Positions 24,637 to 34,243 of a stretch of 64,000 nucleotides of DNA are shown here, one piece after another (position 1 is the stretch's first letter; each line of letters starts with the position of its first letter). The notes below the pieces were generated by a model. It saw only the letters and a list, made by a program, of their open reading frames with translations, had not been told where the DNA came from and did no database searches. The position numbers were made by a program, and so were the translations under genes. The DNA comes from Alteromonas_F sp964429915. GTDB taxonomy: Bacteria; Pseudomonadota; Gammaproteobacteria; Enterobacterales; Alteromonadaceae. The DNA is taken from positions 1 to 64,000 of the forward strand of contig CAYSDZ010000011.1 in the NCBI GenBank assembly GCA_964429915.1, written 5' to 3'.

Positions 24637-25269
24637 CTAGTCGTTGTCCAACACAATGGGCTGGTTTATTTGTTCATTCATGATGGCAATCACTTTATCT
24701 ATACCATCTTGACGAATGATAGATTCAAACTCGCTACGTTTGCTATCAACAACACTGACACCTTCTGCTATCATATCATACGCTTTCCATTCATTCGTTT
24801 TGCTGTCTTTTCTAACTTGGAAAGCAAGTTTGATATCAGGTCTTTGATCATCTTTTATCACAGCGCGCACCGTAATCGCTTTTTTGTCTTTATAGCTACC
24901 ACTAGGTTCAAAAATAACCTCTTGATCGTCGTAGTACCCCATCACCACTGCATAAGTGGTGATCAAATAGCGGCGAAATGTTTGAACGTATTCAACTAAC
25001 TTATCTTCTGGAACAGATCGAAAATGTTTACCTAACACCTTAAATGCAGCAAACTGATAGTCGATGTGAGGCAACAATTCTTCTTCCATTACTGTGCGTA
25101 AAACTTCAGGATTCTGCTTTATCGCGTCTTTGTTTTCTTTTATTCGTTCAAACGTTTGCTGCGCGACAGATTGTACCGTTTCATACGGATTTTGCTCTGG
25201 TGTTTGTGCAAACGCACCAAGGCTCAGCATGTAAATACCTAATATTGTAGTCAGTTGTTTTAAAAACAC
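24637..25269 (-). CDS. mlaC: Periplasmic phospholipid-binding protein MlaC
   Basis: This 210-residue protein begins with a signal peptide (about residues 1-21, LGIYMLSLGAFAQ). It belongs to the MlaC/Ttg2D family: YETVQSVAQQTFERIKENKD at the start, the LPHIDYQFAAFKVLGKHFR motif, and VVMGYYDDQEV in the lipid-binding core. MlaC carries phospholipids across the periplasm between the outer-membrane MlaA complex and MlaFEDB. mlaA is not in this window. Confidence 0.95.
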   Translation of the reverse strand: MFLKQLTTILGIYMLSLGAFAQTPEQNPYETVQSVAQQTFERIKENKDAIKQNPEVLRTVMEEELLPHIDYQFAAFKVLGKHFRSVPEDKLVEYVQTFRRYLITTYAVVMGYYDDQEVIFEPSGSYKDKKAITVRAVIKDDQRPDIKLAFQVRKDSKTNEWKAYDMIAEGVSVVDSKRSEFESIIRQDGIDKVIAIMNEQINQPIVLDND

Positions 25270-25287
25270 GATTTTGTCTCCGTATGC

Positions 25288-25755
25288 TTATTTATCGCTA
25301 TTGTTGAACAAAAACTGCCCAATCAATTCTTCTAATACCAAAGCGGATTTGGTGTCTTGTATATAGTCGCCATCTTTTAAACTTTCTATACCTTCAAACG
25401 AAAAGCCAGGCTGAAAACCGAGATATTGTTCTCCCAATAACCCTGCCGTTTGAACGGATATTGAACTAGTGTCAGGAAAATCTTGATAGCGAGTGGAAAT
25501 ACTCATAGTCACTACGGGGGTAAAATCTTCTTTATCAAGCTCTATTGCTGTCACTCTTCCAATCGTAACTCCGCCGATTTTGACCGCCGAACGCTCGCGC
25601 AAACTGCCAACATTGTCGAATTTTGCATAAAGCGTATATGTTTCTCCTTCTGTTGACAGGTTTTGATTGGTTACCCTTAACGCTAAAAATACGAGGGCTG
25701 CGAGGCTAAGCAGCACGAAAAAACCTACCAAAAATTCAGCTTTTGCTTTATTCAT
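25288..25755 (-). CDS. mlaD: MCE-domain protein MlaD
   Basis: This 155-residue protein has one N-terminal membrane segment (AEFLVGFFVLLSLAALVFLA, about 6-25) and one MCE domain (about 38-115), with the VKIGGVTIGRV and GLLGEQYLGFQPG motifs. MlaD forms the hexameric periplasmic ring through which MlaFEDB passes lipids. It is somewhat shorter than the E. coli protein, the difference being in the C-terminal tail after the MCE domain. It is in the mlaFEDCB order. Confidence 0.95.
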   Translation of the reverse strand: MNKAKAEFLVGFFVLLSLAALVFLALRVTNQNLSTEGETYTLYAKFDNVGSLRERSAVKIGGVTIGRVTAIELDKEDFTPVVTMSISTRYQDFPDTSSISVQTAGLLGEQYLGFQPGFSFEGIESLKDGDYIQDTKSALVLEELIGQFLFNNSDK

Positions 25756-25782
25756 TTCTTTAACCTATTCAATTTCGAATAC

Positions 25783-26562
25783 CTATTCTATGCCGAACAT
25801 AAGCGCCGTGAGCACAAAATCGAGTCCCAATACCGCAAGCGAGGCATAGACCACCGTTTGTGTGGTTGCTTTACTTATTCCCTCGGATGTGGGCATTGCA
25901 TCGTAGCCTTTAAAAATGGCAATCCAAGTGACAACTAAAGCAAAAACAAAGCTTTTAATCACTCCATTCATCACATCGACACGCCAGTCTACAGCCGATT
26001 GCATAACCGACCAATAACTTCCAGAATCAACACCGAGCCAATCTACGCCCACTAAATAGCCACCTAATATTCCTACTGAACTAAAAATTAGGGCAAGCAT
26101 TGGCATAGAAATCACCCCAGCCCAGAATCGCGGCGACACCACTCTTCGCAAAGGATCAACAGCCATCATTTCTAAGCTACTCAATTGCTCTGTCGCTTTC
26201 ATCAGACCAATTTCAGCCGTAAGTGCGGAACCGGCTCGTCCTGCAAATAACAAAGCAGTAACCACGGGTCCCAACTCTCTTAGCAACGAAAGTGCGACTA
26301 AAGGCCCCAAACTGCCTTCAGCGCCATAACCCACTAAAATGGTATAGCCCTGAAGTGCCATAACCATTCCAATAAACAAACCAGATACAATAATGATCAA
26401 CAAAGACTGCACGCCGACCACATAAATTTGTTTTACAGTCAGCCTTACGTTTTTCAATGTCGGAAAATCAAATAATGCGCCATAGAGCATCAAGCCCGCT
26501 CGCCCTATTGCACTCACAATCTCAATGGCGTTACGACCGCGTTGACGAATAAATTCAAACAT
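25783..26562 (-). CDS. mlaE: Mla ABC transporter permease MlaE
   Basis: This 259-residue membrane protein is the permease of the MlaFEDB complex. It has about five to six membrane segments and the conserved LRELGPVVTALLFAGRAGSALTAE region (split here: LRELGPVVTALLF, AGRAGSALTAE) with EQLSSLEMMAVDP, the coupling-helix region that contacts MlaF. The ATG overlaps the mlaF stop by one base. It moves phospholipid between the inner membrane and MlaD. Confidence 0.96.
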   Translation of the reverse strand: MFEFIRQRGRNAIEIVSAIGRAGLMLYGALFDFPTLKNVRLTVKQIYVVGVQSLLIIIVSGLFIGMVMALQGYTILVGYGAEGSLGPLVALSLLRELGPVVTALLFAGRAGSALTAEIGLMKATEQLSSLEMMAVDPLRRVVSPRFWAGVISMPMLALIFSSVGILGGYLVGVDWLGVDSGSYWSVMQSAVDWRVDVMNGVIKSFVFALVVTWIAIFKGYDAMPTSEGISKATTQTVVYASLAVLGLDFVLTALMFGIE

Positions 26563-27359
26563 TATTCGCCACCCAAAAAATCTTGCTTGATTGGGTTTGC
26601 AGGGTAGTGAAATGGAACTGGACCATCTGCCTTACCTTTTAAGAACTGTTGAACTAACTCTGAACTTGACGAACGAATGTCGTCCGGTGTGCCTTGCCCA
26701 ATAATTTTTTGATTAGCCAAAATATAAACGTGATCGGCAATGGTTAATACTTCATTGACATCGTGGGTCACCACAATACTGGTAAGCTGAAGGGCTTCGC
26801 TCAAAGAGCGAATTAGTTTTACTAGCACCCCCATTGAAATAGGATCTTGGCCAGCAAACGGTTCATCATACATAATTAAATCGGGGTCTAAGGCAATAGC
26901 TCTAGCCAGTGCCGCACGTCGAGCCATGCCACCACTAAGCTCGCTCGGCATCATTGCAGCTGCGCCTCTCAACCCCACGGCTTCTAACTTTAACTTTACG
27001 ATAGTACTGATCACGCTTTCGCTTAATCGAGTGTGTTCGCGCAAAGGATAAGCAACATTATCAAACACGCTTATATCGGTGAACAAAGCACCGCTTTGAA
27101 ACAACATACTCATCCGCCGACGTGTTTTAAACAGTGTCTTTCGATCCATGCGAGGGATGGAATGCCCGTCGAATTGTATATCGCCTTTTTGAGGAGTCAG
27201 CTGGCCACCAATGAGTTTCAATAGCGTAGTTTTACCAATGCCACTAGGCCCCATAATGGCCGTTATTTTACCCTTGGGTACCTGCAATGATATGTCATCG
27301 TATATCGTTTTTTCACCACGACGAAAGCTCATATTGGTTATATCAACAAGCGTATCCAC
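26562..27359 (-). CDS. mlaF: Mla ABC transporter ATPase MlaF
   Basis: This 265-residue ABC ATPase has Walker A GPSGIGKTT (37-45), the signature LSGGMARR, Walker B LIMYDEPFAGQDP and the switch histidine in VVTHDVNE. It powers MlaFEDB lipid transport. It is the first gene of the mlaFEDCB-ibaG-murA series and is divergent from kdsD across a 297-bp intergenic region. Confidence 0.96.
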   Translation of the reverse strand: MDTLVDITNMSFRRGEKTIYDDISLQVPKGKITAIMGPSGIGKTTLLKLIGGQLTPQKGDIQFDGHSIPRMDRKTLFKTRRRMSMLFQSGALFTDISVFDNVAYPLREHTRLSESVISTIVKLKLEAVGLRGAAAMMPSELSGGMARRAALARAIALDPDLIMYDEPFAGQDPISMGVLVKLIRSLSEALQLTSIVVTHDVNEVLTIADHVYILANQKIIGQGTPDDIRSSSSELVQQFLKGKADGPVPFHYPANPIKQDFLGGE

Positions 27360-27656
27360 TTAAATGTTTGTTCCTTCGTCAAATTTGCATCTACATGCGT
27401 TCAGCGCTAAATGGCGATACAAAACAAGAATTTCAACCTTTGTGCGCTAGTATTATCACTACGTCACAATATCATTACATAGGTAAGACCGTGTGAGCTC
27501 ATTATTATGTTTCAAAATGCTTCTGCTTTTTACACATTCTTTTTTTAACAAGAATGGATAGCGTTTGATCAAACAGCGCCATAGTGTTGGTAACGCAAAC
27601 AAGTTTAACGCATAATCTATCAATACATTGTTTATGTTCGCTCAACACTAAAGACC
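27360..27656. other. Divergent intergenic region mlaF/kdsD
   Basis: This 297-bp region must hold the promoters of both envelope operons. A perfect 12-bp palindrome GTTTGATCAAAC lies at 27563-27574, about 83 bp before kdsD, and could be an operator. I found no confident sigma-70 or sigma-E promoter and no open frame. Confidence 0.4.
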
Positions 27657-28643
27657 ATGACCGTAGATTTGTTAGATAGTTCGAGAATCATTGATTCTGC
27701 AAAGCGTGTTATCGCCATAGAACGCGACGCAATGAACACCTTAGCAACAAACATCGACGAACGATTTGTCGGTGCATGCCAACACTTGCTTCAGTGTAAA
27801 GGGAAAGTAGTGGTTACTGGCATGGGTAAATCAGGGCACGTTGGACATAAAATTGCGGCCACTTTTGCGAGTACCGGTACACCCAGTTTTTTTATGCACC
27901 CAGCAGAAGCAAACCACGGCGATTTAGGCATGCTTTCTGGTAACGACCTTTTGCTCGCCATTTCTCACAGTGGTGAAACAAGTGAAGTCTTAAATTTATT
28001 GCCTGTCATAAAACGTTTAGACGTTCCTGTTATTGCGATGACAGGTAACGCAAGCTCAAGTCTTGCCAGCCAGTCAGATGTTGTTTTAGATATCTCGGTA
28101 GAAAAAGAAGCCTGTTCACTTGGTCTTGCGCCCACCACAAGCACAACCGTGACGTTAGTTTTGGGCGATGCCTTGGCAGTATCGCTATTAGAGGCAAGAG
28201 GATTTACTGCAGACGATTTTGCCATGTCACACCCCGGCGGAAGTTTAGGTAGAAAGCTCTTGCTCAAAGTGTCGGATATTATGACGACGTCTGAGCATAT
28301 CCCGCTGGTAAATAGCAATGCCAGTATCTCTTCGGCGTTGATGGAAGTGTCGAGTAAAGGATTAGGTTTTACCGGTGTAATTGACGAGCAATCTCGTTTG
28401 GTCGGAATATTTACTGACGGCGATTTACGCAGAGTGTTAGACCAACGCGTTGACCTACACGCAACCGCCATTTCAGAGGTAATGACCCAAGGAGGGATTA
28501 CGGTACACTCAGGACAACTTGCCGTAGATGCCTTAAATATTATGGAAGAAAAACGTATTTCATCGCTGATTGCAGTAAACGAGAAATCCATTCCCATTGG
28601 CGCATTTAATATGCACATGCTTTTACGAGCTGGAGTAGTGTAA
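27657..28643 (+). CDS. kdsD: Arabinose-5-phosphate isomerase
   Basis: This 328-residue enzyme converts ribulose 5-phosphate to arabinose 5-phosphate, the first step toward Kdo of lipopolysaccharide. The N-terminal SIS domain has VVTGMGKSGHVGHKIA (about 51-66) and SHSGETSEV. The C-terminal half has two CBS domains (about 205-325, with IFTDGDLRR). It starts the kdsD-kdsC-lptC-lptA-lptB series, and kdsC follows after 2 bp. Confidence 0.96.
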   Translation: MTVDLLDSSRIIDSAKRVIAIERDAMNTLATNIDERFVGACQHLLQCKGKVVVTGMGKSGHVGHKIAATFASTGTPSFFMHPAEANHGDLGMLSGNDLLLAISHSGETSEVLNLLPVIKRLDVPVIAMTGNASSSLASQSDVVLDISVEKEACSLGLAPTTSTTVTLVLGDALAVSLLEARGFTADDFAMSHPGGSLGRKLLLKVSDIMTTSEHIPLVNSNASISSALMEVSSKGLGFTGVIDEQSRLVGIFTDGDLRRVLDQRVDLHATAISEVMTQGGITVHSGQLAVDALNIMEEKRISSLIAVNEKSIPIGAFNMHMLLRAGVV

Positions 28644-28645
28644 TC

Positions 28646-29194
28646 ATGTTCAACACAGACTACGCATCCTTTGACCAACAGTTTAAAGATAAATTAACTC
28701 AGATCAAGCTACTCGCTTGCGATGTGGATGGCGTATTTTCGGATGGCAGCATTTATTTGGGTAATCAGCGTGAAGAGTTTAAAGCTTTCAATACCAAAGA
28801 CGGGTATGGCGTAAAAGCCTTAGGTCAAGCAGGCATAACAGTCGCTATTATCACGGGTCGACGTTCCAATATTGTTGAACAAAGAATGACTTCTTTGGGT
28901 GTGCAACATATTGTTCAAGGTGAAGACGACAAACAAAAAGCCTTGATGAATCTTATGGTCTCATTGAAACTTACCGAGCAACACGTTGCGTCTATGGGAG
29001 ATGACATACCCGACATCGGAATGTTTAGTCTGTCTGCGATAAAAATAGCGGTTGCCGATGCGCACCCTGGAGTGACAAAACAAGCAAATTGGATAACAAC
29101 AATGAATGGCGGTCGTGGCGCAGTAAGAGAAGTCTGTGATACGCTGTTGCAAGCACAGGGTTCTCTTGGCGGAATTCAAGCAACAAGCACATGA
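28646..29194 (+). CDS. kdsC: Kdo-8-phosphate phosphatase
   Basis: This 182-residue HAD phosphatase removes phosphate from Kdo 8-phosphate. The nucleophile D26 and acid D28 are in LLACDVDGVFSDG. The later loops are IITGRR and GDDIPDIGM. Its small size without a cap domain is typical of the tetrameric KdsC. lptC begins 10 bp after its stop codon. Confidence 0.96.
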   Translation: MFNTDYASFDQQFKDKLTQIKLLACDVDGVFSDGSIYLGNQREEFKAFNTKDGYGVKALGQAGITVAIITGRRSNIVEQRMTSLGVQHIVQGEDDKQKALMNLMVSLKLTEQHVASMGDDIPDIGMFSLSAIKIAVADAHPGVTKQANWITTMNGGRGAVREVCDTLLQAQGSLGGIQATST

Positions 29195-29204
29195 GTAGGG
29201 TTAC

Positions 29205-29771
29205 ATGAGTCGATTAGGCTTAAGCATTGGCGCATTATTTTTAGCAGCACTGTTAATTTACTTACCAGTGTGGATTAAACAAGGTGAAGATGTGCAAACA
29301 GCGCCTGATACTGATGCGCTCAGCGCCGCTTATCAAGCGAAAAATTTGACCACTAAACTGTATGACAAGTCAGGTAATTTAAGTCATGAAGTCTTTGCTG
29401 AACAAATGCAACATTTTGACTTACTTGGGTTTATTTTATTTGAACAACCTAAATATACTTTATACCCGAAAGGCGGAGAAGCAAGTTGGCAATTGACTGC
29501 AAAAGAAGGAACTTTGTACGACAGTGAAATTCTACAACTAGAAAACGACGTCAACATAAACAGCCTGCAACCCGATGAATTTGTTAAAACAGTTCAGACT
29601 GAGTTCATTGAGGTGCTGTTAAATGAACAGTCTGTTCACTCAACCGAAGCCGTTACCATTTCTGGAAGCCATTACATTATTAAAGGAAACGGCTTTACTG
29701 CTGATTTACAAAAACAAAATTATGAATTACAAAATCATGTTGAAACCATTTATTCACCTGTTGCTCAATAG
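29205..29771 (+). CDS. lptC: LPS export protein LptC
   Basis: This 188-residue protein has one N-terminal membrane helix (LSIGALFLAALLIYLPVWI, about 5-23) and a periplasmic beta-jellyroll (about 45-185) with repeated short strands. LptC receives lipopolysaccharide from LptB2FG and passes it to LptA. The family is divergent; the call rests on fold, length and position between kdsC and lptA. Its last 35 bases overlap the lptA start region. Confidence 0.92.
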   Translation: MSRLGLSIGALFLAALLIYLPVWIKQGEDVQTAPDTDALSAAYQAKNLTTKLYDKSGNLSHEVFAEQMQHFDLLGFILFEQPKYTLYPKGGEASWQLTAKEGTLYDSEILQLENDVNINSLQPDEFVKTVQTEFIEVLLNEQSVHSTEAVTISGSHYIIKGNGFTADLQKQNYELQNHVETIYSPVAQ

Positions 29772-30303
29772 CGCTCTGTTTTTCAGTTTAGCTTTTAATG
29801 TTAATGCGGGTGAGGATGATTTTAAGCTACCCATTAAGGTTGATGCCGATACACAGTTTGTTGATGGTAAAAACAAGCTTTCTACACTTAAAGGTAATGT
29901 CATCATTACCCAAGGGAGTTTAGTCATTAAGGCCGACGAAGTGGAAGTTGACGCAAGCGCTGGAGAAGGAAATCAAATCTTCATCGCGCGAGGTAATCCT
30001 GCTTCGTACTCACAAACCCTCGACGACGACCAACAAGTTCAAGCCCAAGCTAACGAGTTGCGTTATGAGGTGAATTTAAGAACTATCTCGCTGAGCGGCA
30101 ATGCAGAACTTGTGAGAGACACCAGCTCAGTATCGGGCAATTCGATTGTTTACGACATGATAAACGAACAACTCATCGCTGAAGGTAATAAGAGCCAGAA
30201 TGGCCGAGTTACCACGGTTTTTCAACCTGAAATGATTGAAAACATGACTGACAAACCCGACGTTGAAAAGAAAGAAAAAAATGATGAGCAACAAAAGCCA
30301 TGA
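29737..30303 (+). CDS. lptA: LPS transport periplasmic protein LptA
   Basis: This protein of about 188 residues has a signal peptide (MLKPFIHLLLNSALFFSLAF, cut after NVNA) and a beta-jellyroll of the OstA_N family: IKVDADTQFVDGKNKLSTL, GNVIITQGSLVIKADEVEV. LptA filaments bridge the periplasm and carry lipopolysaccharide from LptC to LptD. The open frame extends upstream into lptC; the ATGs at 29722 and 29737 both give a usable signal peptide and neither has a clear ribosome site, so translation may be coupled to lptC. It overlaps lptB by 4 bp. Confidence 0.92.
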   Translation: MLKPFIHLLLNSALFFSLAFNVNAGEDDFKLPIKVDADTQFVDGKNKLSTLKGNVIITQGSLVIKADEVEVDASAGEGNQIFIARGNPASYSQTLDDDQQVQAQANELRYEVNLRTISLSGNAELVRDTSSVSGNSIVYDMINEQLIAEGNKSQNGRVTTVFQPEMIENMTDKPDVEKKEKNDEQQKP

Positions 30304-31034
30304 CCGTAGTCAGCACCCTACAAGCAAAACACCTAGCAAAGTCTTATAAATCTAGACAGGTCGTACGAGATGTCAGCCTGAAAGTTTCATCGGGTCAAAT
30401 TGTCGGCTTACTCGGGCCCAATGGAGCAGGAAAAACCACAACATTTTACATGATAGTAGGGTTGGTTCCCTCAGACAAAGGCGCCATACATATCGATCAA
30501 AATGACCTTACTGCCCAACCTATGCATGAACGAGCTCGACAAGGTATTGGTTATTTGCCGCAGGAAGCGTCTATTTTTCGAAAGCTTAGTGTGTACGACA
30601 ACATTATGGCGATATTGCAAACGCGCAAAGAGTTATCGACGTCGCAAAGGGAACAGGAAGCTGATGCATTGTTAGACGAATTTAATGTCAATCATATTCG
30701 CAATAGTTTAGGCATGTCGCTTTCCGGTGGTGAGCGTCGTCGGGTAGAAATCGCCCGTGCTTTGGCAGCCAACCCCAAGTTTATTTTATTAGACGAACCT
30801 TTTGCAGGTGTCGATCCTATTTCAGTAGGTGATATTAAAAAAATAATCACACATTTAAAAGATAGGGGAATAGGCATACTTATCACTGACCATAACGTGC
30901 GCGAAACCCTCGACGTATGTGAAGTCGCTTACATAGTCAGCCATGGCGAACTCATTGCAGAGGGCGACGCAGAAACCGTGTTAGCGAATCAAAAAGTAAG
31001 GGATGTATACCTAGGAGAACAATTCAAGCTATAG
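30300..31034 (+). CDS. lptB: LPS export ABC transporter ATPase LptB
   Basis: This 244-residue ATPase has Walker A GPNGAGKTT (39-47), the Q-loop region GYLPQEASIFRKL, the signature LSGGERRRVEIARAL, Walker B FILLDEPFAGVDP and the switch histidine in LITDHNVRE. It drives LptFG, whose genes are not in the window. The ATG overlaps lptA as ATGA. rpoN follows 82 bp later. Confidence 0.98.
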   Translation: MTVVSTLQAKHLAKSYKSRQVVRDVSLKVSSGQIVGLLGPNGAGKTTTFYMIVGLVPSDKGAIHIDQNDLTAQPMHERARQGIGYLPQEASIFRKLSVYDNIMAILQTRKELSTSQREQEADALLDEFNVNHIRNSLGMSLSGGERRRVEIARALAANPKFILLDEPFAGVDPISVGDIKKIITHLKDRGIGILITDHNVRETLDVCEVAYIVSHGELIAEGDAETVLANQKVRDVYLGEQFKL

Positions 31035-31116
31035 TTATTGTATGGCGCTATGTGTTTGTGGTTGATACACTACAATCACTGGTGGCGAGTTATTAGGTTA
31101 ATGAACAAAGGTCTGA

Positions 31117-32607
31117 ATGAAACCATCGTTACAGTTAAAATTTAGTCAACAGCTTACTATGACGCCTCAATTACAGCAGGCGATTAAACTGTTGCAACTT
31201 TCGACACTTGATCTTCAACAAGAAATTCAAGAAGCGCTCGATGCCAACCCCTTGCTCGACATGGACGAAAGTCAAACGCCCAGTGGTGAAGAAAGTCTCG
31301 ACAATTTAAAAGAGCCCACAAAAGAGAGCGACAGCGACAATCAGACCTCAAGTTCTGACTCCATAGAAAGTGGAGACGCATTAGAAAAAGATGCCTTGCC
31401 GGACGAACTCCCTATCGACAGCACATGGGACGAGTACTATTCAGCTTCATCAGCACCCGCGAGCGCTCCGTCAAGCGAAGAAGATAACGTTTACCAAGGC
31501 GAAACAACCGACAACATTCAAGACCACCTCCTTTGGCAAATGGACTTGACGCCTTTCTCAGAAGTCGATAGAGCGATTGCTATAGCCATTATCGATAGCA
31601 TTGACGACTCTGGGTACCTTACCGTTTCACCAGACGAAATTTATGAGGCCGTCAATCGCGAGGTCGACACTGACGAACCTATTGAAATGGACGAGATTGA
31701 ATGCGTGAGAAAACGGATTCAAATGTTCGACCCCATTGGGTCGGGTTCGTGTAACCCTCAGGAATGTTTACTTGTTCAGCTTAAGCAGTTTGCATCCGAC
31801 ACGCCATGGCTAGCGGAAGCCAAACTATTGATTGAGCAATTTAGTGATTTATTGAGCAGTAAAGACTACCGTACTTTAATGCGAAAATCGCGTTTGAAAG
31901 AAGACGAACTGCGCGAAGCAATGCGCCTTTTACAAACGCTTAACCCGCGTCCTGGCAGTGCTTTGATTACTGCGGAACCAGAATACGTTATTCCAGACGT
32001 ATCAGTGATGAAAAAAAATGGCCGGTGGGTTGTGGAACTAAATCCAGATAGCTTACCCAAACTTAGTATTAATCAACAATATGCGGCAATGTCACGAAGT
32101 GCAAAAAGCAGTACCGACAGTCAATTTATTCGCTCGCATTTACAAGAAGCAAAGTGGTTTATTAAAAGTTTAGAATCGCGTAACGACACATTGATGAAAG
32201 TCGCTAATTGTATCGTTCAACAACAAATTGGCTTTTTCGAGCATGGGCCAGAAATGATGAAGCCCATGGTGCTTAACGATGTCGCAGAGATGGTCGATAT
32301 GCACGAATCAACTATTTCACGTGTGACTACACAAAAATACATGCATACGCCAAGGGGTATTTACGAGCTAAAATATTTCTTTTCCAGTCACGTTGCTACC
32401 GAATCAGGTGGAGAATGTTCTTCTACCGCAATTCGCGCATTGATAAAGAAATTAATTGCTGCTGAAGTTCCCAGTAAACCATTAAGTGACAGTAAAATTG
32501 CTCAATTGTTGGCTGACCAAGGCATTAAAGTGGCTCGGCGAACAATCGCAAAATACCGGGAATCGTTATCGATCCCACCGTCAAACCAACGTAAAAGCCT
32601 GTTATAA
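31117..32607 (+). CDS. rpoN: RNA polymerase sigma-54 factor
   Basis: This 496-residue sigma factor has a glutamine-rich N-terminal activator region (SLQLKFSQQLTMTPQLQQAI), an acidic linker (about 50-135), a core-binding region, a helix-turn-helix region (about 385-405) and the C-terminal RpoN box ARRTIAKYRE (473-482). It directs transcription from -24/-12 promoters with the help of enhancer-binding proteins. It heads the usual hpf-ptsN-rapZ-ptsO set. Confidence 0.98.
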   Translation: MKPSLQLKFSQQLTMTPQLQQAIKLLQLSTLDLQQEIQEALDANPLLDMDESQTPSGEESLDNLKEPTKESDSDNQTSSSDSIESGDALEKDALPDELPIDSTWDEYYSASSAPASAPSSEEDNVYQGETTDNIQDHLLWQMDLTPFSEVDRAIAIAIIDSIDDSGYLTVSPDEIYEAVNREVDTDEPIEMDEIECVRKRIQMFDPIGSGSCNPQECLLVQLKQFASDTPWLAEAKLLIEQFSDLLSSKDYRTLMRKSRLKEDELREAMRLLQTLNPRPGSALITAEPEYVIPDVSVMKKNGRWVVELNPDSLPKLSINQQYAAMSRSAKSSTDSQFIRSHLQEAKWFIKSLESRNDTLMKVANCIVQQQIGFFEHGPEMMKPMVLNDVAEMVDMHESTISRVTTQKYMHTPRGIYELKYFFSSHVATESGGECSSTAIRALIKKLIAAEVPSKPLSDSKIAQLLADQGIKVARRTIAKYRESLSIPPSNQRKSLL

Positions 32608-32633
32608 GGCCCTAACCTATAAGGAAGACGTTT

Positions 32634-32921
32634 ATGCAAATAAACTTAACTGGTCATCATGTAGATATTACCGATTCTCTTCGTAATTATGTAGACACCA
32701 AGTTTTCCAAGTTGGAACGACACTTTGATCACATATCAAATGTGCATGTGATCCTTAATGTCGAAAAACTCAACCAAAAAGCAGAAGCAACGGTTCATTT
32801 AAGCGGAGCAGAAGTGTTTGCGTCGTCAGAAAATGAAGACATGTATGCAGCAATAGACAGTATGGTTGATAAATTAGACAGACAAGTGATCAAGCACAAG
32901 GAAAAGCTGAAACGCCATTAA
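32634..32921 (+). CDS. hpf: Ribosome hibernation promoting factor
   Basis: This 95-residue protein is a short HPF/RaiA-type factor: MQINLTGHHVDITDSLRNYV at the start, KFSKLERHFDHI, and the C-terminal DMYAAIDSMVDKLDRQ with KHKEKLKRH. It binds the 30S decoding centre and helps form inactive 100S ribosomes in stationary phase. The short form lacks the C-terminal dimerisation domain. It lies 26 bp after rpoN and 2 bp before ptsN. Confidence 0.95.
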   Translation: MQINLTGHHVDITDSLRNYVDTKFSKLERHFDHISNVHVILNVEKLNQKAEATVHLSGAEVFASSENEDMYAAIDSMVDKLDRQVIKHKEKLKRH

Positions 32922-32923
32922 TA

Positions 32924-33388
32924 ATGACTATTAACATTCAAGCATTAGTTAGCCTGGACCGCACGCAATGTGCGGTTCAGTGCAATAGTAAAAAAAGAAT
33001 TCTCGAAATCATTAGTGATATTGCAGCACAGAACAATGATGATATTTCTGCTAGCGTGGTATTAGATGCCCTTCTAGGACGAGAAAAAATGGGCAGCACA
33101 GGCATCGGTAACGGCATCGCTTTACCCCATGGCCGACTCGACGGACTTAATGACGTACTTGCCATTGTTGTAACTAGCACTCCAGCAATAGACTTTGATG
33201 CCATTGACGACAAACCCGTTGATATTTTCTTTACTCTGCTTGTACCTGCGGAGCAAACGGAAGGACATTTACAAACACTTGCACTTGTTGCCCAAAAACT
33301 GAATGATAAGCAGATTGTAAAAGCAATACGCAATGCGACAAGTAGTGACGATATCTTGTCTGCACTGTCGCAAGATCTTTCGCATTAG
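32924..33388 (+). CDS. ptsN: Nitrogen-PTS EIIA component
   Basis: This 154-residue EIIA-Ntr protein has the phosphorylated histidine H69 in GIALPHGRLDG. The preceding REKMGSTGIGNG and the later LLVPAEQTEGHLQTLA motifs are family-typical. It takes phosphate from NPr (ptsO, three genes on) and signals to potassium uptake and other regulators; it does not transport sugar. It lies between hpf and rapZ. Confidence 0.97.
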   Translation: MTINIQALVSLDRTQCAVQCNSKKRILEIISDIAAQNNDDISASVVLDALLGREKMGSTGIGNGIALPHGRLDGLNDVLAIVVTSTPAIDFDAIDDKPVDIFFTLLVPAEQTEGHLQTLALVAQKLNDKQIVKAIRNATSSDDILSALSQDLSH

Positions 33389-33397
33389 GGAAAACAA

Positions 33398-34243
33398 GTG
33401 AATCTAATTATTATTAGTGGTCGTTCAGGCTCTGGAAAATCAGTAGTATTACGTGCACTAGAAGACTTAAGTTACTACTGTGTTGATAATATTCCTGTCA
33501 ATCTATTACCCACTTTGACGCATTCTGTCGCAGACGATTACGACCAAGTCGCGGTCAGTATTGATGTGCGAAACCTGCCCAAAGCGCCTAATGATCTTAT
33601 TGAAATTTTAGATTACTTACCATCGTCGTGGCAAATGACCATTGTTTATATTGATGCCAGTGACGACATTCTTGTTAAGCGCTTTAGCGAAACACGTCGT
33701 TTGCACCCCTTAAGTAAACAAAATATCTCACTTATCGATGCGATAAAGGCTGAATCCGAACTACTGGCACCCATCGCAGAGCGTGCAGATTTGTATATTG
33801 ATACCGACACCCTATCGGTACACCAATTAGCTGAGCTGATAAGAGAGCGTATCTTAGGTAAAAAAAGCAGCCGGTTAGTTTTAGTGTTTGAATCCTTTGG
33901 TTTTAAGCATGGTATACCCAAAGACGCCGATTATGTGTTTGACGCAAGATTTCTTCCGAACCCGCACTGGGAACCAGACTTAAAGCACCTTACGGGTTTA
34001 GACTCCCCTGTCGAAATATTCTTGGGTTCGCAACCCTTAGTGAATAAGTTTATTTGGCAAATTCAAAATTTACTCACAACGTGGTTACCGCATTTAGAGC
34101 GCAATAACAGAGCCTATGTTACCATTGCAATTGGGTGTACAGGCGGGCAGCATCGCTCGGTATTCATTGCGCAGTCCTTAGCCCGTACCTTTGGCGATAT
34201 TCATTCCGATGTACAGCTTAGGCACAGGGAACTTCATAAATAA
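33398..34243 (+). CDS. rapZ: RNase adapter protein RapZ
   Basis: This 281-residue P-loop protein has Walker A GRSGSGKSV (about 8-16) and the C-terminal domain with GCTGGQHRSVF and the LRHRELHK tail. RapZ binds glucosamine 6-phosphate, and in enterobacteria it targets the small RNA GlmZ for cleavage by RNase E to control glmS. The start is GTG at 33398. The stop codon overlaps the ptsO ATG by one base. Confidence 0.96.
   Translation: MNLIIISGRSGSGKSVVLRALEDLSYYCVDNIPVNLLPTLTHSVADDYDQVAVSIDVRNLPKAPNDLIEILDYLPSSWQMTIVYIDASDDILVKRFSETRRLHPLSKQNISLIDAIKAESELLAPIAERADLYIDTDTLSVHQLAELIRERILGKKSSRLVLVFESFGFKHGIPKDADYVFDARFLPNPHWEPDLKHLTGLDSPVEIFLGSQPLVNKFIWQIQNLLTTWLPHLERNNRAYVTIAIGCTGGQHRSVFIAQSLARTFGDIHSDVQLRHRELHK

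Noticed and set aside
27965..28678. 237-codon frame antisense to kdsD
   Set aside because: It is the mirror of a clearly recognised gene, has low-complexity Ser/Thr composition and no family features.
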